From the NCBI RefSeq assembly GCF_000590555.1, contig NC_022198.1, positions 124,001-188,000 of the forward strand: a DNA stretch of 64,000 nt. The letters run 5' to 3'. Source of the stretch: Corynebacterium argentoratense DSM 44202. Lineage in GTDB: Bacteria > Actinomycetota > Actinomycetes > Mycobacteriales > Mycobacteriaceae. Shown piece after piece: positions 8,585 through 17,380 of this stretch. Every line of letters begins with the position of its first letter. The first letter of the stretch is position 1. A model generated the notes under the pieces. It saw only the letters and a list, made by a program, of their open reading frames with translations. It had not been told where the DNA came from and made no database searches. Both the position numbers and the translations under genes were made by a program.

Positions 8585-8848
8585 ATGGTCACGCTTGAAG
8601 CCGCACTGTCGCTCAGTGGACTCGTGGCTGTTTTTGTGCTCATGATCGGTGGAATCGCCATGGGCGCGTCCTACATAGCCGCCATTGATGCGGCCGGGAT
8701 TGCCGCCCGCGCACACGCAATCGGCGAACCCTTACCGACCAGCTTGGGAGACAAAGACATCCGCATCAACGACGACGGTGCGTGGATACACGCCACGGCA
8801 ACCATAGGACGCATGCACTACACCGCCCACTACCCGAAGGAGGATTAA
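8585..8848 (+). CDS. TadE-like minor pilin
   Basis: 87 residues. It begins directly with MVTLEAALSLSGLVAVFVLMIGG, which matches the mature N-terminus of TadE-type pseudopilins (Glu at position 5, hydrophobic helix). A stop codon lies immediately before the ATG (TAG ATG at 8582-8587), so no leader peptide is encoded in frame. Either the protein inserts without cleavage or the leader has been lost. It follows the pilin by 9 bases in the operon. Confidence 0.78.
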   Translation: MVTLEAALSLSGLVAVFVLMIGGIAMGASYIAAIDAAGIAARAHAIGEPLPTSLGDKDIRINDDGAWIHATATIGRMHYTAHYPKED

Positions 8849-8853
8849 CCCAG

Positions 8854-9216
8854 GTGGAACGCTCCGACGACACTGCCCACACACCGCCACCAGAGGCTGG
8901 GGATTCTGGCTACGCTAGCGTGACCACGGCCGGTCTCCTAGCAGCACTCGTCGCAGTGATGCTGACTATTGCTGCTGCAATAGGGCACGTCGCGGAGCGC
9001 CACATCCACCAAGTAGCAGCGGACCTGGCAGCAGTAGCAGCTGCACAGGCACTGTGGTCACCTACTCAACGCGACCCCTGCACTAGCGCACATCAGGTGG
9101 CGGACGCCCACGGTATCAGCATCGACACCTGCACTATAGACGGACTCGACGTCATTGTTAGGACTTCGCGGGCACAGTCGCGGGCAGGCCCAATAGAAGA
9201 CGCAACACAAAAATAG
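8854..9216 (+). CDS. TadG-like membrane protein (Rv3654c-like)
   Basis: 120 residues. A hydrophilic N-terminus is followed by one membrane helix (TTAGLLAALVAVMLTIAAAIGHV) and an extracytoplasmic part with the helicase/secretion-neighbour pattern HQVAADLAAVAAAQALW, which is typical of the Rv3654c family. Two cysteines (DPCTSAHQVADAHGISIDTC) could form a disulphide. GTG 8854 is preceded by AAGGAGG. The 3' end overlaps the convergent helicase by 59 bases. Confidence 0.75.
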   Translation: MERSDDTAHTPPPEAGDSGYASVTTAGLLAALVAVMLTIAAAIGHVAERHIHQVAADLAAVAAAQALWSPTQRDPCTSAHQVADAHGISIDTCTIDGLDVIVRTSRAQSRAGPIEDATQK

Positions 9217-11464
9217 CCCCAGCCTTGTGCAGCGGCTGATTGCCGTTACCGCACTTGGGGGATTGGATACAGGAAGGGCAACCGGCTGAGCAATCACAGT
9301 GCTCCACCCGCTCCAACGTTGCGGAAATCCACTCGCGAAAACGCTCGTGACCGGCATCGGAAAAACCAGCTCCTCCGGCATGCCCGTCATAGACAAACAC
9401 CGTGGGCATACCTGTGTCTGCGTGGACAGCCGTCGAGACACCACCGATGTCCCAACGATCGCATGTTGCAATCAACGGCAACAAGCCAATGGCTGCATGC
9501 TCCGCAGCATGCAGCGCGCCCGGGATATCGGGAAGCGCCGCGAGCAAACCCGGGTCGATCGTGTACACAACCGCCCTAGTAGACACCGTGCTGGGAGGCA
9601 TGTCCAGGGCAATCATTTGCGAGCCATTGGGTGCAGGGATCACCCCGCTGCCATCACGAAGCTTCCGGACATAGCCGACAACACGATCGGTGACTTCCAC
9701 GTTGACGCACGCCAATTCCACCCCCGGCGCAGGCGTAGATACCGCTACCTGTTCAGGGGGATCGATGATGCGAATATCAGTCGTTGAACGCGCAAAAGTT
9801 GTCCACTCCGGGCACTGCGCGTGAACCATTGCCAAGCCTTCGTCGAGATCCAAAGAGTCAACAACAAAAGTCTCACCCCTGTGCACATACACAGCCCCCG
9901 GATGCACTTGCGCTGGTGCTCGACCACTGTCCACGGTGCCCAACACCCTTCCAGTGTCCTCAACGATCAACACCTGGGAGGACTGGCCGCGCATCTGAAC
10001 ATGCCCATGCGCACCCGGTTCCCGAGCAAAGACCCCGCGTGACCGCCGAACAAGCAGCCCCTCCGCAGCCAACTCGTCGATGACATCTGGAAACTCGGCT
10101 GCCTCCTCGAGCGACAAGGGAACCTCGCCTGCAGCACACCACAAATGCCCCTTGAGGATGAAAGGGTTGAGGGGATTAAAAACGCTCCGCTCAACCGGTG
10201 TTCCCAACAATCTATCCGGGTGGTGAACCATGAACATGTCCATCGGGTCATCGCGAGCAACCAACACCACCAAAGAGCCCTGGCCACGACGGCCAGCGCG
10301 ACCAGCCTGTTGCCAAAAACTCGCGACCGTACCCGGGTAGCCAGCGCAGACGACAATATCCAGCCCCCCGAGGTCAATACCTAACTCCAATGCGTTGGTT
10401 GCCGCCACGCCCATCAGCTGACCCTCGTCCAATGCGCGTTCGAGGGCACGGCGCTCCTCTGGAAGATAGCCAGCCCTATAGCTCGCCACCGGGGCGTCCG
10501 TTAACTCCTGGACATGCAACGCCACCTGCTCTGCCTGACGCCGCGAACGGGTGAAGCAGAGCGTGCGCGCGCCCTCGTCCACAGCGGTAGCCATGAGCCG
10601 CGCGGCGTCAGCGGAAGCGGAAATGCGCTGCGACACTAGCTCGCCGACCCCTGGCGTTCCGGCCTGATCATCCTTCAATCCGGGCTCCCACAGCATGATC
10701 GTGCGGGGACCTTGGGGCGAGTGGTCCTCCTCGATAGCCAATACGTCCCGCCCGCCCAGACGCTCGGCATGCTCTGCGGGGCCGTTGATGGTTGCAGACG
10801 CGAACAACAACACCGGCGAGGAACCATACCGCCTGCACACCCGCAGTAAACGGCGGATCAGCCACGACACGTTCGCGCCAAAAAGTCCGCGGTAGACGTG
10901 CGCTTCATCGATGATGACGAAGCGTAGATTACGCAGCAGGCGCGCCCACTTTTCATGATTGCCCAGGATCATGTGCAGCATGTCGGGATTGCTCAGAATA
11001 AAACGGGCCTCGTTGCGGATAGTCGAGCGGGTGTGTGCGGGGGTATCGCCGTCATAGAGGGCCACCACCACCCCCGGTGCGTTGATTCTGTTGAGTTTGC
11101 GCAGTTGGTCCGCGCCCAGGGATTTTGTTGGGCTGAGGTAGATGGCGCAGGCGTGTTTGTCGACGCTGAGGGTGCACAGGACGGGCAGTAGGTAGGCCAA
11201 GGATTTACCGGAGGATGTGCCCGTAGAAATAATGACGTCGCGTCCGTTAAAGGCGGCTTCAGCGAATTGGGCTTGATGGGTGTACAGCTGGTTGCCGTCG
11301 ACGATGTCTTTGAGCCAGGGGGCATCGTCGGCCCATTCCGGCCAGGGCGCATAGGAGGCTGCACGAGGTGGGATGGTGTGCATGTGCGTCACGCGTGAGT
11401 CCGGAAGACTATCGGCGAGTATTTTTCCGATCTCTTCACCAAAAAAAGGGTTTTTGTCGACCAC
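9158..11464 (-). CDS. DEAD/DEAH-box helicase with DUF1998 zinc-binding C-terminus
   Basis: 768 residues, similar to the MrfA/YprA and Rv3649 helicases implicated in DNA repair. Motif I is TGTSSGKS at 81-88, motif II is DEAH in VIIDEAHVYRG, motif III is SAT, and motif VI is QQAGRAGRRG. The C-terminal DUF1998 region ends in a cysteine cluster (HCDCSAGCPSCIQSPKCGNGN) that should bind zinc. GTG 11464 is the start in use. It is divergent from cspA across a 204-base gap and convergent with the Tad operon. Confidence 0.9.
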   Translation of the reverse strand: MVDKNPFFGEEIGKILADSLPDSRVTHMHTIPPRAASYAPWPEWADDAPWLKDIVDGNQLYTHQAQFAEAAFNGRDVIISTGTSSGKSLAYLLPVLCTLSVDKHACAIYLSPTKSLGADQLRKLNRINAPGVVVALYDGDTPAHTRSTIRNEARFILSNPDMLHMILGNHEKWARLLRNLRFVIIDEAHVYRGLFGANVSWLIRRLLRVCRRYGSSPVLLFASATINGPAEHAERLGGRDVLAIEEDHSPQGPRTIMLWEPGLKDDQAGTPGVGELVSQRISASADAARLMATAVDEGARTLCFTRSRRQAEQVALHVQELTDAPVASYRAGYLPEERRALERALDEGQLMGVAATNALELGIDLGGLDIVVCAGYPGTVASFWQQAGRAGRRGQGSLVVLVARDDPMDMFMVHHPDRLLGTPVERSVFNPLNPFILKGHLWCAAGEVPLSLEEAAEFPDVIDELAAEGLLVRRSRGVFAREPGAHGHVQMRGQSSQVLIVEDTGRVLGTVDSGRAPAQVHPGAVYVHRGETFVVDSLDLDEGLAMVHAQCPEWTTFARSTTDIRIIDPPEQVAVSTPAPGVELACVNVEVTDRVVGYVRKLRDGSGVIPAPNGSQMIALDMPPSTVSTRAVVYTIDPGLLAALPDIPGALHAAEHAAIGLLPLIATCDRWDIGGVSTAVHADTGMPTVFVYDGHAGGAGFSDAGHERFREWISATLERVEHCDCSAGCPSCIQSPKCGNGNQPLHKAGAIFVLRLLLGLPATVPAKS

Positions 11465-11612
11465 CTGTCAAACTTTCTTTTATGCCCTGAGCAGCAGCTT
11501 AGTAATTATTTTCATTATTGGGGTGTTTTTTGCTGGCTTTTCATGACACACTAGACCCAGGCTAGTAATTTTTGTTATCACGAATCATCGGGGTAGACGG
11601 AATCGCTGTGCC

Positions 11613-11642
11613 TAGCACCACCTGAAGTATGGGCGGTGCTGT
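11613..11642 (+). promoter_or_regulatory. Hairpin in the cspA 5' leader
   Basis: An imperfect stem AGCACCACC / GGCGGTGCT (one mismatch) lies about 30 bases upstream of the cspA start and its AAGAAGG ribosome site. Cold-shock mRNAs often have structured leaders. The whole gap 11465-11668 is AT-rich and must hold divergent promoters; TAGACC at about 11552 is a candidate -10. This assignment is inference. Confidence 0.35.
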
Positions 11643-11668
11643 ACAACGAAGATTAAGAAGGTATTGCA

Positions 11669-11872
11669 ATGGCACAGGGAACTGTGAAATGGTTCAACGC
11701 GGAGAAGGGCTACGGCTTCATCGCTCCCGCTGACGGTTCTGCGGACGTTTTCGTCCACTACTCCGAGATTCAGGGCAACGGTTTCCGTAGCCTGGAAGAG
11801 AACCAGCTCGTCGAATTTGAGGTCGGCGAAGGTGCTAAAGGCCCCCAGGCTCAGAACGTCACCGCTGTCTAA
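11669..11872 (+). CDS. cspA: Cold-shock protein
   Basis: 67 residues, a single cold-shock domain that binds single-stranded RNA and DNA. It begins [18 protein letters not shown], which includes the RNP1 motif, and RNP2 is DVFVHYSEI. The length is standard for the CspA family. It has a good AAGAAGG ribosome site and is followed by a strong terminator, so it is monocistronic. The position next to topA is conserved in relatives. Confidence 0.95.
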   Translation: MAQGTVKWFNAEKGYGFIAPADGSADVFVHYSEIQGNGFRSLEENQLVEFEVGEGAKGPQAQNVTAV

Positions 11873-11894
11873 AAACAGCTGACGTGAGCTTGTC

Positions 11895-11931
11895 AAAGCT
11901 GCGTGGTGAGAAATCACCGCGCAGCTTTTTT
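11895..11931 (+). terminator. Rho-independent terminator of cspA
   Basis: A 13-bp stem (11897-11909 with 11913-11925, one G-U pair) closes on a short GA-rich loop and is followed by seven T. It is a textbook terminator 22 bases after the cspA stop. Confidence 0.93.
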
Positions 11932-11988
11932 ATTATTACTGTGTAGTCTGTGTAGGACACTTCACTAAAAGACGTTAGGCAACAACTC

Positions 11989-14874
11989 GTGGCACAGCAG
12001 CAAGCAGGAACTAAACGCCTGGTCATTGTCGAGTCGGCGACAAAAGCGAAAAAGATCGCCCCTTATCTGGGCAGCGACTACATCGTGGAAGCCTCGGTGG
12101 GACACATTCGTGACCTCCCCCGTGGAGCTGCCGACGTGCCCGCCAAGTACAAAAAAGAAAAGTGGGCCCGCCTGGGTGTCGACGTCGAACACGACTTTGC
12201 ACCCCTGTATGTGGTGAGCCCCGACAAGAAGAAAAAGGTTGCCGACCTCAAGGCGAAGCTCAAGCAGGTTGACGAGCTCTACCTCGCTACAGACCCCGAC
12301 CGCGAGGGCGAAGCAATCGCATGGCACCTTCTCGAGGTGCTCAAGCCTAAGGTTCCAGTTCGCCGAATGGTGTTCAACGAAATCACCAAGCCGGCTATCC
12401 TCGCGGCGGCGGAAAACACTCGAGAGCTCGACGACAACCTGGTTGATGCGCAGGAAACCCGCCGCATCCTCGACCGCCTCTACGGCTACGAAGTGTCGCC
12501 GGTGCTGTGGAAGAAGGTCATGCCTCGTCTGTCCGCCGGCCGCGTGCAGTCCGTCGCTACCCGCGTGATCGTAGAGCGCGAGCGTGAACGCATGAACTTC
12601 ACCTCCGCCGAATATTGGGACATTGTTGCCACATTCGATGCCGGGGGAGTATCGACCGCCACCAACCCCTCGCAGTTCGATGCGCGTCTGACCGCCGTAG
12701 ACGGCTCACGCGTTGCTGCTGGCCGTGATTTCGGTGACGACGGTAAGCTCACCGCGGCCGCAACTAAAGCCGGCGTTATTATTGTGGACAAACAGCGCGC
12801 CGAATCCCTGGCGAACTCGCTTGAGGGGGCGTCCGCCACCGTCGACTCGGTTGAGGAAAAGCCCTACACCCGCCGGCCCTACCCGCCGTTTATGACCTCA
12901 ACGCTGCAGCAAGAGGCCGGGCGAAAACTCCACTACACCTCCGAGCGCACCATGCGCATCGCCCAGCGACTGTACGAAAACGGCCACATCACCTATATGC
13001 GTACCGACTCTACGTCGCTGAGCCAGTCAGGTATTGACGCCGCGCGCGCCCAGGCCCGCGAACTCTACGGGCCCGAATATTTGTCGCCGCAGCCGCGCCA
13101 GTACACCCGCAAGGTCAAAAACTCGCAGGAAGCCCACGAGGCTATCCGCCCCGCGGGCGAGCGCTTCAGCACACCCGAACAGCTGCGAGGCGTACTGGAC
13201 GCGGAAGAGTACAAACTCTACGAACTGATTTGGCAGCGCACGGTAGCCTGCCAGATGGCTGATGCCAAGGGCATGTCAGTCAAGGTCTCTATCAGCGCCA
13301 ACGAATGCGAATTCAGCGCAACCGGCCGCACCATCGTCTTCCCCGGTTTCCTGCGTGCTTACGTCGAAACCAGCCGCACCGCTGACGGACGCGACGTCGC
13401 AGATAATGCTGAAAAGCGCCTGCCTTTGCTGGACGAAGGCCAAAAACTTGATGTGCTGAACCTCTTGGCGGACGAGCACTCCACCAACCCGCCTGCGCGC
13501 TACACCGAAGCCTCATTGGTGAAAAAGATGGAGGACCTGGGTATCGGCCGCCCGTCAACCTACGCCTCCATCATCAAGACCATTCAAGACCGCGGCTACG
13601 TCTACTCCCGCGGCAATGCTCTCGTTCCCAGCTGGGTGGCGTTCGCTGTGGTCGGGCTGATGGAATCCTCCTTCAGCTCCCTGGTGGACTACGACTTCAC
13701 CTCCTCCATGGAAGACGAACTCGACGAGATCGCCGCGGGGCAGGAAAACCGCACGGAATGGCTCAATGGCTTCTACTTCGGTAATGACAAAGCCAGTGAC
13801 AACATGGCTGATACCATCGCCCGCTTGGGCGGATTGAAGCACCTGGTGGGCGACAACCTTGAGCACATCGACGCCCGGGAAGTGAACTCCCTGCGCCTGT
13901 TTGATGACTCCGAAGGGCGCCCGATCATCGTGCGCGTCGGCAAGTTCGGCCCCTACCTCGAACGGGTCGTCGGCACCGATTCGGAGGGCAACCCTGAGCA
14001 CCAGCGCGCAAACCTACCCGATGCAATGACCCCGGATGAACTCGATCTCGAGACCGCCGAAAAACTCTTCGCCACCCCACAGTCGGGCCGCGAATTGGGC
14101 CGCAACCCCGCCAACGGTCGCATGATCGTCGCAAAGGAAGGCCGCTTTGGTGCCTACGTCACCGAACTGGTCACCGATGAGGAGAAGGCCGGCGCCCTGA
14201 AGGTTGCAGAAAAGGTCGTCGCAGACGAACGCGCAGCCGAAGACGCGCAGCGCGCAGCAGAAGGTAAGAAGCCTAAGAACTGGGAAACCAAAACCGCTGC
14301 TGCAGCTAAAGAAAAGCGCATCAACCAGGTCATCGAGGAAACCCTCAAGCCTGCGACAGCATCACTGTTTAGCAGCATGGAGACCGCCACGGTCACCCTG
14401 GATGAGGCACTCAAACTGCTGAGCCTTCCTCGTGAGGTCGGCATGGACGGTGAAGAAATGATTACCGCCCAGAATGGTCGCTACGGCCCCTACCTGAAGA
14501 AGGGTAGTGACTCCCGCAGCCTCAGCAGCGAGGAACAAATCTTCAGGATCACCCTCGACGAAGCCAAGAAAATCTACGCCGAACCCAAGCGACGCGGGCG
14601 TGGCGCGACGTCAGCAAGCGCACTGCGCACCCTCGGGCTCAACGACGTGTCCGGCAAGCCGATGGTCATCAAGGATGGGCGCTTCGGCCCCTACGTTACA
14701 GACGGCACTACCAATGCCTCCCTCCGTAAGGGCGACACCCCCGAAACCATGACTGACGCCCGCGCATGCGAGTTGCTGAGCGAACGCCGCGCAAAGGCAC
14801 CCGCAAAGAAGACCACCAAGCGGACGGTCAAAAAAGGCCGGAAGACCACGAAAAATGCTGCAAAAAAGACCTAA
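11989..14874 (+). CDS. topA: DNA topoisomerase I
   Basis: 961 residues; type IA topoisomerase that relaxes negative supercoils. It has the Toprim domain (LVIVESATKAKKI ... DPDREGEAIAWH), the catalytic Tyr336 in ITYMRTDST, and the IGRPSTYASIIKTIQDRGYV motif. As in mycobacteria there are no zinc ribbons. Instead, repeated C-terminal domains (GRFGPY/GRYGPY motifs) are followed by a very basic Lys-rich tail (AKAPAKKTTKRTVKKGRKTTK). The start is GTG 11989. It is essential and not part of an evident operon. Confidence 0.97.
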   Translation: MAQQQAGTKRLVIVESATKAKKIAPYLGSDYIVEASVGHIRDLPRGAADVPAKYKKEKWARLGVDVEHDFAPLYVVSPDKKKKVADLKAKLKQVDELYLATDPDREGEAIAWHLLEVLKPKVPVRRMVFNEITKPAILAAAENTRELDDNLVDAQETRRILDRLYGYEVSPVLWKKVMPRLSAGRVQSVATRVIVERERERMNFTSAEYWDIVATFDAGGVSTATNPSQFDARLTAVDGSRVAAGRDFGDDGKLTAAATKAGVIIVDKQRAESLANSLEGASATVDSVEEKPYTRRPYPPFMTSTLQQEAGRKLHYTSERTMRIAQRLYENGHITYMRTDSTSLSQSGIDAARAQARELYGPEYLSPQPRQYTRKVKNSQEAHEAIRPAGERFSTPEQLRGVLDAEEYKLYELIWQRTVACQMADAKGMSVKVSISANECEFSATGRTIVFPGFLRAYVETSRTADGRDVADNAEKRLPLLDEGQKLDVLNLLADEHSTNPPARYTEASLVKKMEDLGIGRPSTYASIIKTIQDRGYVYSRGNALVPSWVAFAVVGLMESSFSSLVDYDFTSSMEDELDEIAAGQENRTEWLNGFYFGNDKASDNMADTIARLGGLKHLVGDNLEHIDAREVNSLRLFDDSEGRPIIVRVGKFGPYLERVVGTDSEGNPEHQRANLPDAMTPDELDLETAEKLFATPQSGRELGRNPANGRMIVAKEGRFGAYVTELVTDEEKAGALKVAEKVVADERAAEDAQRAAEGKKPKNWETKTAAAAKEKRINQVIEETLKPATASLFSSMETATVTLDEALKLLSLPREVGMDGEEMITAQNGRYGPYLKKGSDSRSLSSEEQIFRITLDEAKKIYAEPKRRGRGATSASALRTLGLNDVSGKPMVIKDGRFGPYVTDGTTNASLRKGDTPETMTDARACELLSERRAKAPAKKTTKRTVKKGRKTTKNAAKKT

Positions 14875-15088
14875 TGGCCTTGCGCTAGCAGCAGGTCGCG
14901 GTGATGTGCTTGTAGCCTGGTGATCGCCAGGTTCTAAGCGCCTGCGGGGTTGATCCCACTTAGGGGTACTTAGGGTGTTAGGGGTCACTGTGTGCTAGCC
15001 TCAGTGCCAAGTGATCGGAAATCAGGTCACACCCACATCGAGTGCGGTTGCCACTACCGCACCCAAGCTTTTAGGAGTGAAGCCTTTT

Positions 15089-15394
15089 ATGACCTACCCC
15101 AGCGCACCACAGCCCCAGCAGCCGGACAACGGCATGATGAAGCCCAACAACTTCCTCATCCCCAACATCCTGGCAACGATCTTCTGCTGCCTCCCCGGTG
15201 GCATCGTCGGCATCATCATGTCGCTGAAGGTCGACAAGCTCTACAACGCGGGCGACATTGTTGGTGCACAGCAGGCATCCAAGACCGCTAAAACCTGGAT
15301 GATCGTCAGCATCGTCCTCGGCCTGGTTGCCTCCATCGCTTACTTCATCGCTATGTCGATGGGGCTGATGGCCACCACTGCAACCGGCTACTGA
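15089..15394 (+). CDS. CD225/dispanin family small membrane protein
   Basis: 101 residues. A proline/glutamine-rich N-terminus is followed by NFLIPNILATIFCCLPGGIVGIIMS, then VDKLYNAGDIVGAQQASKTAKTW and a second membrane helix. This two-helix arrangement with a central A-x-x-x-S-x-x-A-K segment is the CD225/dispanin signature. The role in bacteria is unknown. ATG 15089 has AGGAG at 15073-15077; a TAGCCT box near 14995 may be the promoter. Confidence 0.82.
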   Translation: MTYPSAPQPQQPDNGMMKPNNFLIPNILATIFCCLPGGIVGIIMSLKVDKLYNAGDIVGAQQASKTAKTWMIVSIVLGLVASIAYFIAMSMGLMATTATGY

Positions 15395-15432
15395 TCCTTT
15401 CGTAACGTAGCCGCAACTTTATTGGCACTGTC

Positions 15433-15837
15433 GTGAGTATCAGACTGACGCTCAAACATATCGCTCCCATAGCGATCGGCGCTGTGGGAGCTTTGTGCGT
15501 TCACATGGCCAACCCCACCGTGCCCGGCGGGGCCATCCCCACATGCCCATCCAAGGCACTATTTGGGGTGTGCTGCCCCGGGTGTGGCACCTCGAGGATG
15601 ATCTATTCGCTGACCAACGGCGATATCGCTGCGGCGATCCATTACAACGCCGTGGCGTTGACATTCCTTGTTGTTCTGGCGTGGACCTGGGTTGCGTGGG
15701 TCGCGCGTGACAACGGCAAGCAATGGGCTGGGATAGGGCAGTGGAAACACGCAGCCAGTGTCACGCTTGCGATAGTCGTGGTGTGGGGGGTTATAAGAAA
15801 CCTTCCCTTCGAACCCTTCGCCAGCCTGTGGGTGTAG
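15433..15837 (+). CDS. DUF2752 membrane protein
   Basis: 134 residues with three predicted membrane helices and the family motif CCPGCGTSRMIYSLTNGD after the first. DUF2752 proteins often sit beside CD225 proteins in actinobacteria, as here (38-base gap). Function unknown. The start is GTG 15433. A bidirectional terminator follows. Confidence 0.85.
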   Translation: MSIRLTLKHIAPIAIGAVGALCVHMANPTVPGGAIPTCPSKALFGVCCPGCGTSRMIYSLTNGDIAAAIHYNAVALTFLVVLAWTWVAWVARDNGKQWAGIGQWKHAASVTLAIVVVWGVIRNLPFEPFASLWV

Positions 15838-15850
15838 GGATGGCGGAATA

Positions 15851-15892
15851 AAAAAGCTGGGCGCTACCGATATCGGTAGCGCCCAGCTTTTT
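15851..15892. terminator. Bidirectional terminator
   Basis: A perfect palindrome of 21 + 21 bases (15851-15871 and 15872-15892) with five A at the left edge and five T at the right. It serves both the plus-strand DUF2752 gene and the minus-strand small gene that ends at 15909. Confidence 0.92.
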
Positions 15893-15908
15893 GGGGATGA
15901 TCAGTTTT

Positions 15909-16028
15909 TTAGATGGAGCCCAATGCGTTGGTCACAAAGCTGGTTGCAGAAGAACCTGCGTGGAGGATCTGGCCGAGGAAAGCGTTGATGGCGATGATGA
16001 TGTTGTCGAAGATCTGTGCGGGATTCAT
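15909..16028 (-). CDS. 39-residue amphipathic peptide, candidate PorA/PorH-type mycomembrane porin
   Basis: A short frame reads MNPAQIFDNIIIAINAFLGQ, then ILHAGSSATSFVTNALGSI, then a stop. It has no signal peptide, is hydrophobic and weakly charged, and could form one amphipathic helix. AGGAG lies 4 bases before the ATG (on the minus strand CTAGGAGCATCATG). It is terminated by its own palindrome. Corynebacteria make very short pore-forming and mycoloylated proteins of the PorA/PorH group, often missed by gene callers. The size, composition and position beside a mycolyltransferase fit that group; several serines (GSSATS) could carry mycolate. I cannot show homology, so the family assignment is inference. 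Confidence 0.55.
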   Translation of the reverse strand: MNPAQIFDNIIIAINAFLGQILHAGSSATSFVTNALGSI

Positions 16029-16141
16029 GATGCTCCTAGAGGGAAGGTAAAAAGTACAATTACTGCCCACACTATCGGCAGCAACCAGCAAAACGTAACA
16101 TTTCAGCCACATTTCATATAAACAAGCTAGTAAAAAGCCTG

Positions 16142-16179
16142 CGTGTTCTGATAGCTTGGAACACGAGCTTGTAACATTT
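16142..16179 (+). promoter_or_regulatory. Inverted and direct repeats upstream of the mycolyltransferase
   Basis: CGTGTTC (16142-16148) and GAACACG (16159-16165) form a 7-bp inverted repeat with a 10-base spacer. GTAACATTT occurs at 16095-16103 and again at 16171-16179. This AT-rich gap (16029-16211) separates the porin-like gene from the mycolyltransferase and must contain both promoters. A regulator site is plausible but no regulator is identifiable. Confidence 0.35.
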
Positions 16180-16211
16180 TTAACTCTGTTTACATCTGGT
16201 AGGGACTTTTC

Positions 16212-17258
16212 ATGAAAAAATTCGCGGTCACCGCGCTTCTGACTGCCGCACTCGTTGCCGCAGCTCCCAGCGCACATGCAATGCCGGCAGCCGAGCTAGC
16301 GGGCGACACCCCACGAGCAACCGTCACCATCGGCGAAAAAGCTCTCGACAAAGACCCCACTTGGCGTGAGACAGTCAAGAACTACCCCGGCCGAGTCAAG
16401 GAAGTATGGGCGCACTCGCCCTCCATGAACCGCGACATCCCCTTGCTGGTCATCACCCCGGCGGATAACTCCGTTCCCCGCCCCATCCTGTACATACTCA
16501 ACGGTGGTGACGGCGGCGAAGGCCGCGCAAACTGGGTTGCTCAGACTGACATCATCAACTTCTACCTGGACAAGAACGTCAACGTCGTCATCCCGATGTC
16601 TGGCAAGTTCTCCTACTACACCGACTGGGTAGGCGAGAACGCATCCCTCGGTGGCAAGCAGATGTGGGAAACCTTCATGACCAAGGAACTCCCCGAGCCC
16701 CTCGAAAAGGCACTGGGCGCCAATGAGAGGCGCGCCATCGCGGGTATGTCGATGTCCGCAACCACCACCTTGCTCTACGCAGAGCACCACCCCGGTTTCT
16801 ACGACGCAATCGGCTCCTACTCCGGTTGCGCACAGACCAACGATGGCCTCGGCGAATTCGGCGCGATGCTGACCCTCAACCGCGGCAACGCCACCCTGGA
16901 GCAGATGTGGGGCCCCAAGGGTTCCCCCAACCGCATCTACAACGATGCCCTCATCAACGCCAACAAGCTCAGCGGCCCGATGTACATCTCCAACAGCTCC
17001 GGCCTGGCCGGGCACTGGGACCTCTACGCTAGCCCCCGCACCGGTGGTGACTCCTCCAACGTCGCCACCCAGGTGATCAACGGCGGCGTCATCGAAGGCG
17101 TGACCAACGTCTGCACCCACGACCTCAAGGCGAAGCTTGACGCCGCGGGCATCCCTGCCACCTGGAACTTCCGACCCATGGGCACACACTCCTGGGGCTA
17201 CTGGGAAGACGACCTGCGCGACTCCTGGGCAGTGTTCGCACCCGCCCTCGGTGTCTAA
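16212..17258 (+). CDS. Secreted corynomycolyltransferase (esterase family)
   Basis: 348 residues. It has a clear signal peptide (MKKFAVTALLTAALVAAAPS, cleavage after AHA). The antigen 85 / Cop1-type esterase fold follows, with ILYILNGGDGGEGRANW, the nucleophile Ser180 in AGMSMSATT, Asp near GLAGHWDLY and His in MGTHSWGYWEDDL. The enzyme transfers corynomycolic acid to trehalose or arabinogalactan outside the membrane. Without the long LGFP tail of Cop1 it belongs to the short group. It has its own promoter region and terminator. Which acceptor it uses is not predictable. Confidence 0.9.
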   Translation: MKKFAVTALLTAALVAAAPSAHAMPAAELAGDTPRATVTIGEKALDKDPTWRETVKNYPGRVKEVWAHSPSMNRDIPLLVITPADNSVPRPILYILNGGDGGEGRANWVAQTDIINFYLDKNVNVVIPMSGKFSYYTDWVGENASLGGKQMWETFMTKELPEPLEKALGANERRAIAGMSMSATTTLLYAEHHPGFYDAIGSYSGCAQTNDGLGEFGAMLTLNRGNATLEQMWGPKGSPNRIYNDALINANKLSGPMYISNSSGLAGHWDLYASPRTGGDSSNVATQVINGGVIEGVTNVCTHDLKAKLDAAGIPATWNFRPMGTHSWGYWEDDLRDSWAVFAPALGV

Positions 17259-17282
17259 GCAGCATTCGATCCAGATTGCGTC

Positions 17283-17317
17283 AACCCCCGCAGCGTGAGC
17301 AACACTGCGGGGGTTTT
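17283..17317 (+). terminator. Terminator of the mycolyltransferase gene
   Basis: An 11-bp stem (17283-17293 with 17305-17315, arm AACCCCCGCAG) is followed by T residues, 25 bases after the stop. Confidence 0.88.
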
Positions 17318-17380
17318 GCTATGCGCAACCCTAACGCGTATTCGCCCCCAACGCATCTGCTGCTAGTACAGTCTTCAAAG

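Noticed and set aside
16296-17189. 297-codon minus-strand frame opposite the mycolyltransferase
   Set aside because: Val/Gly/Asp-rich shadow of a GC-rich gene; the plus-strand product has a signal peptide and catalytic serine.
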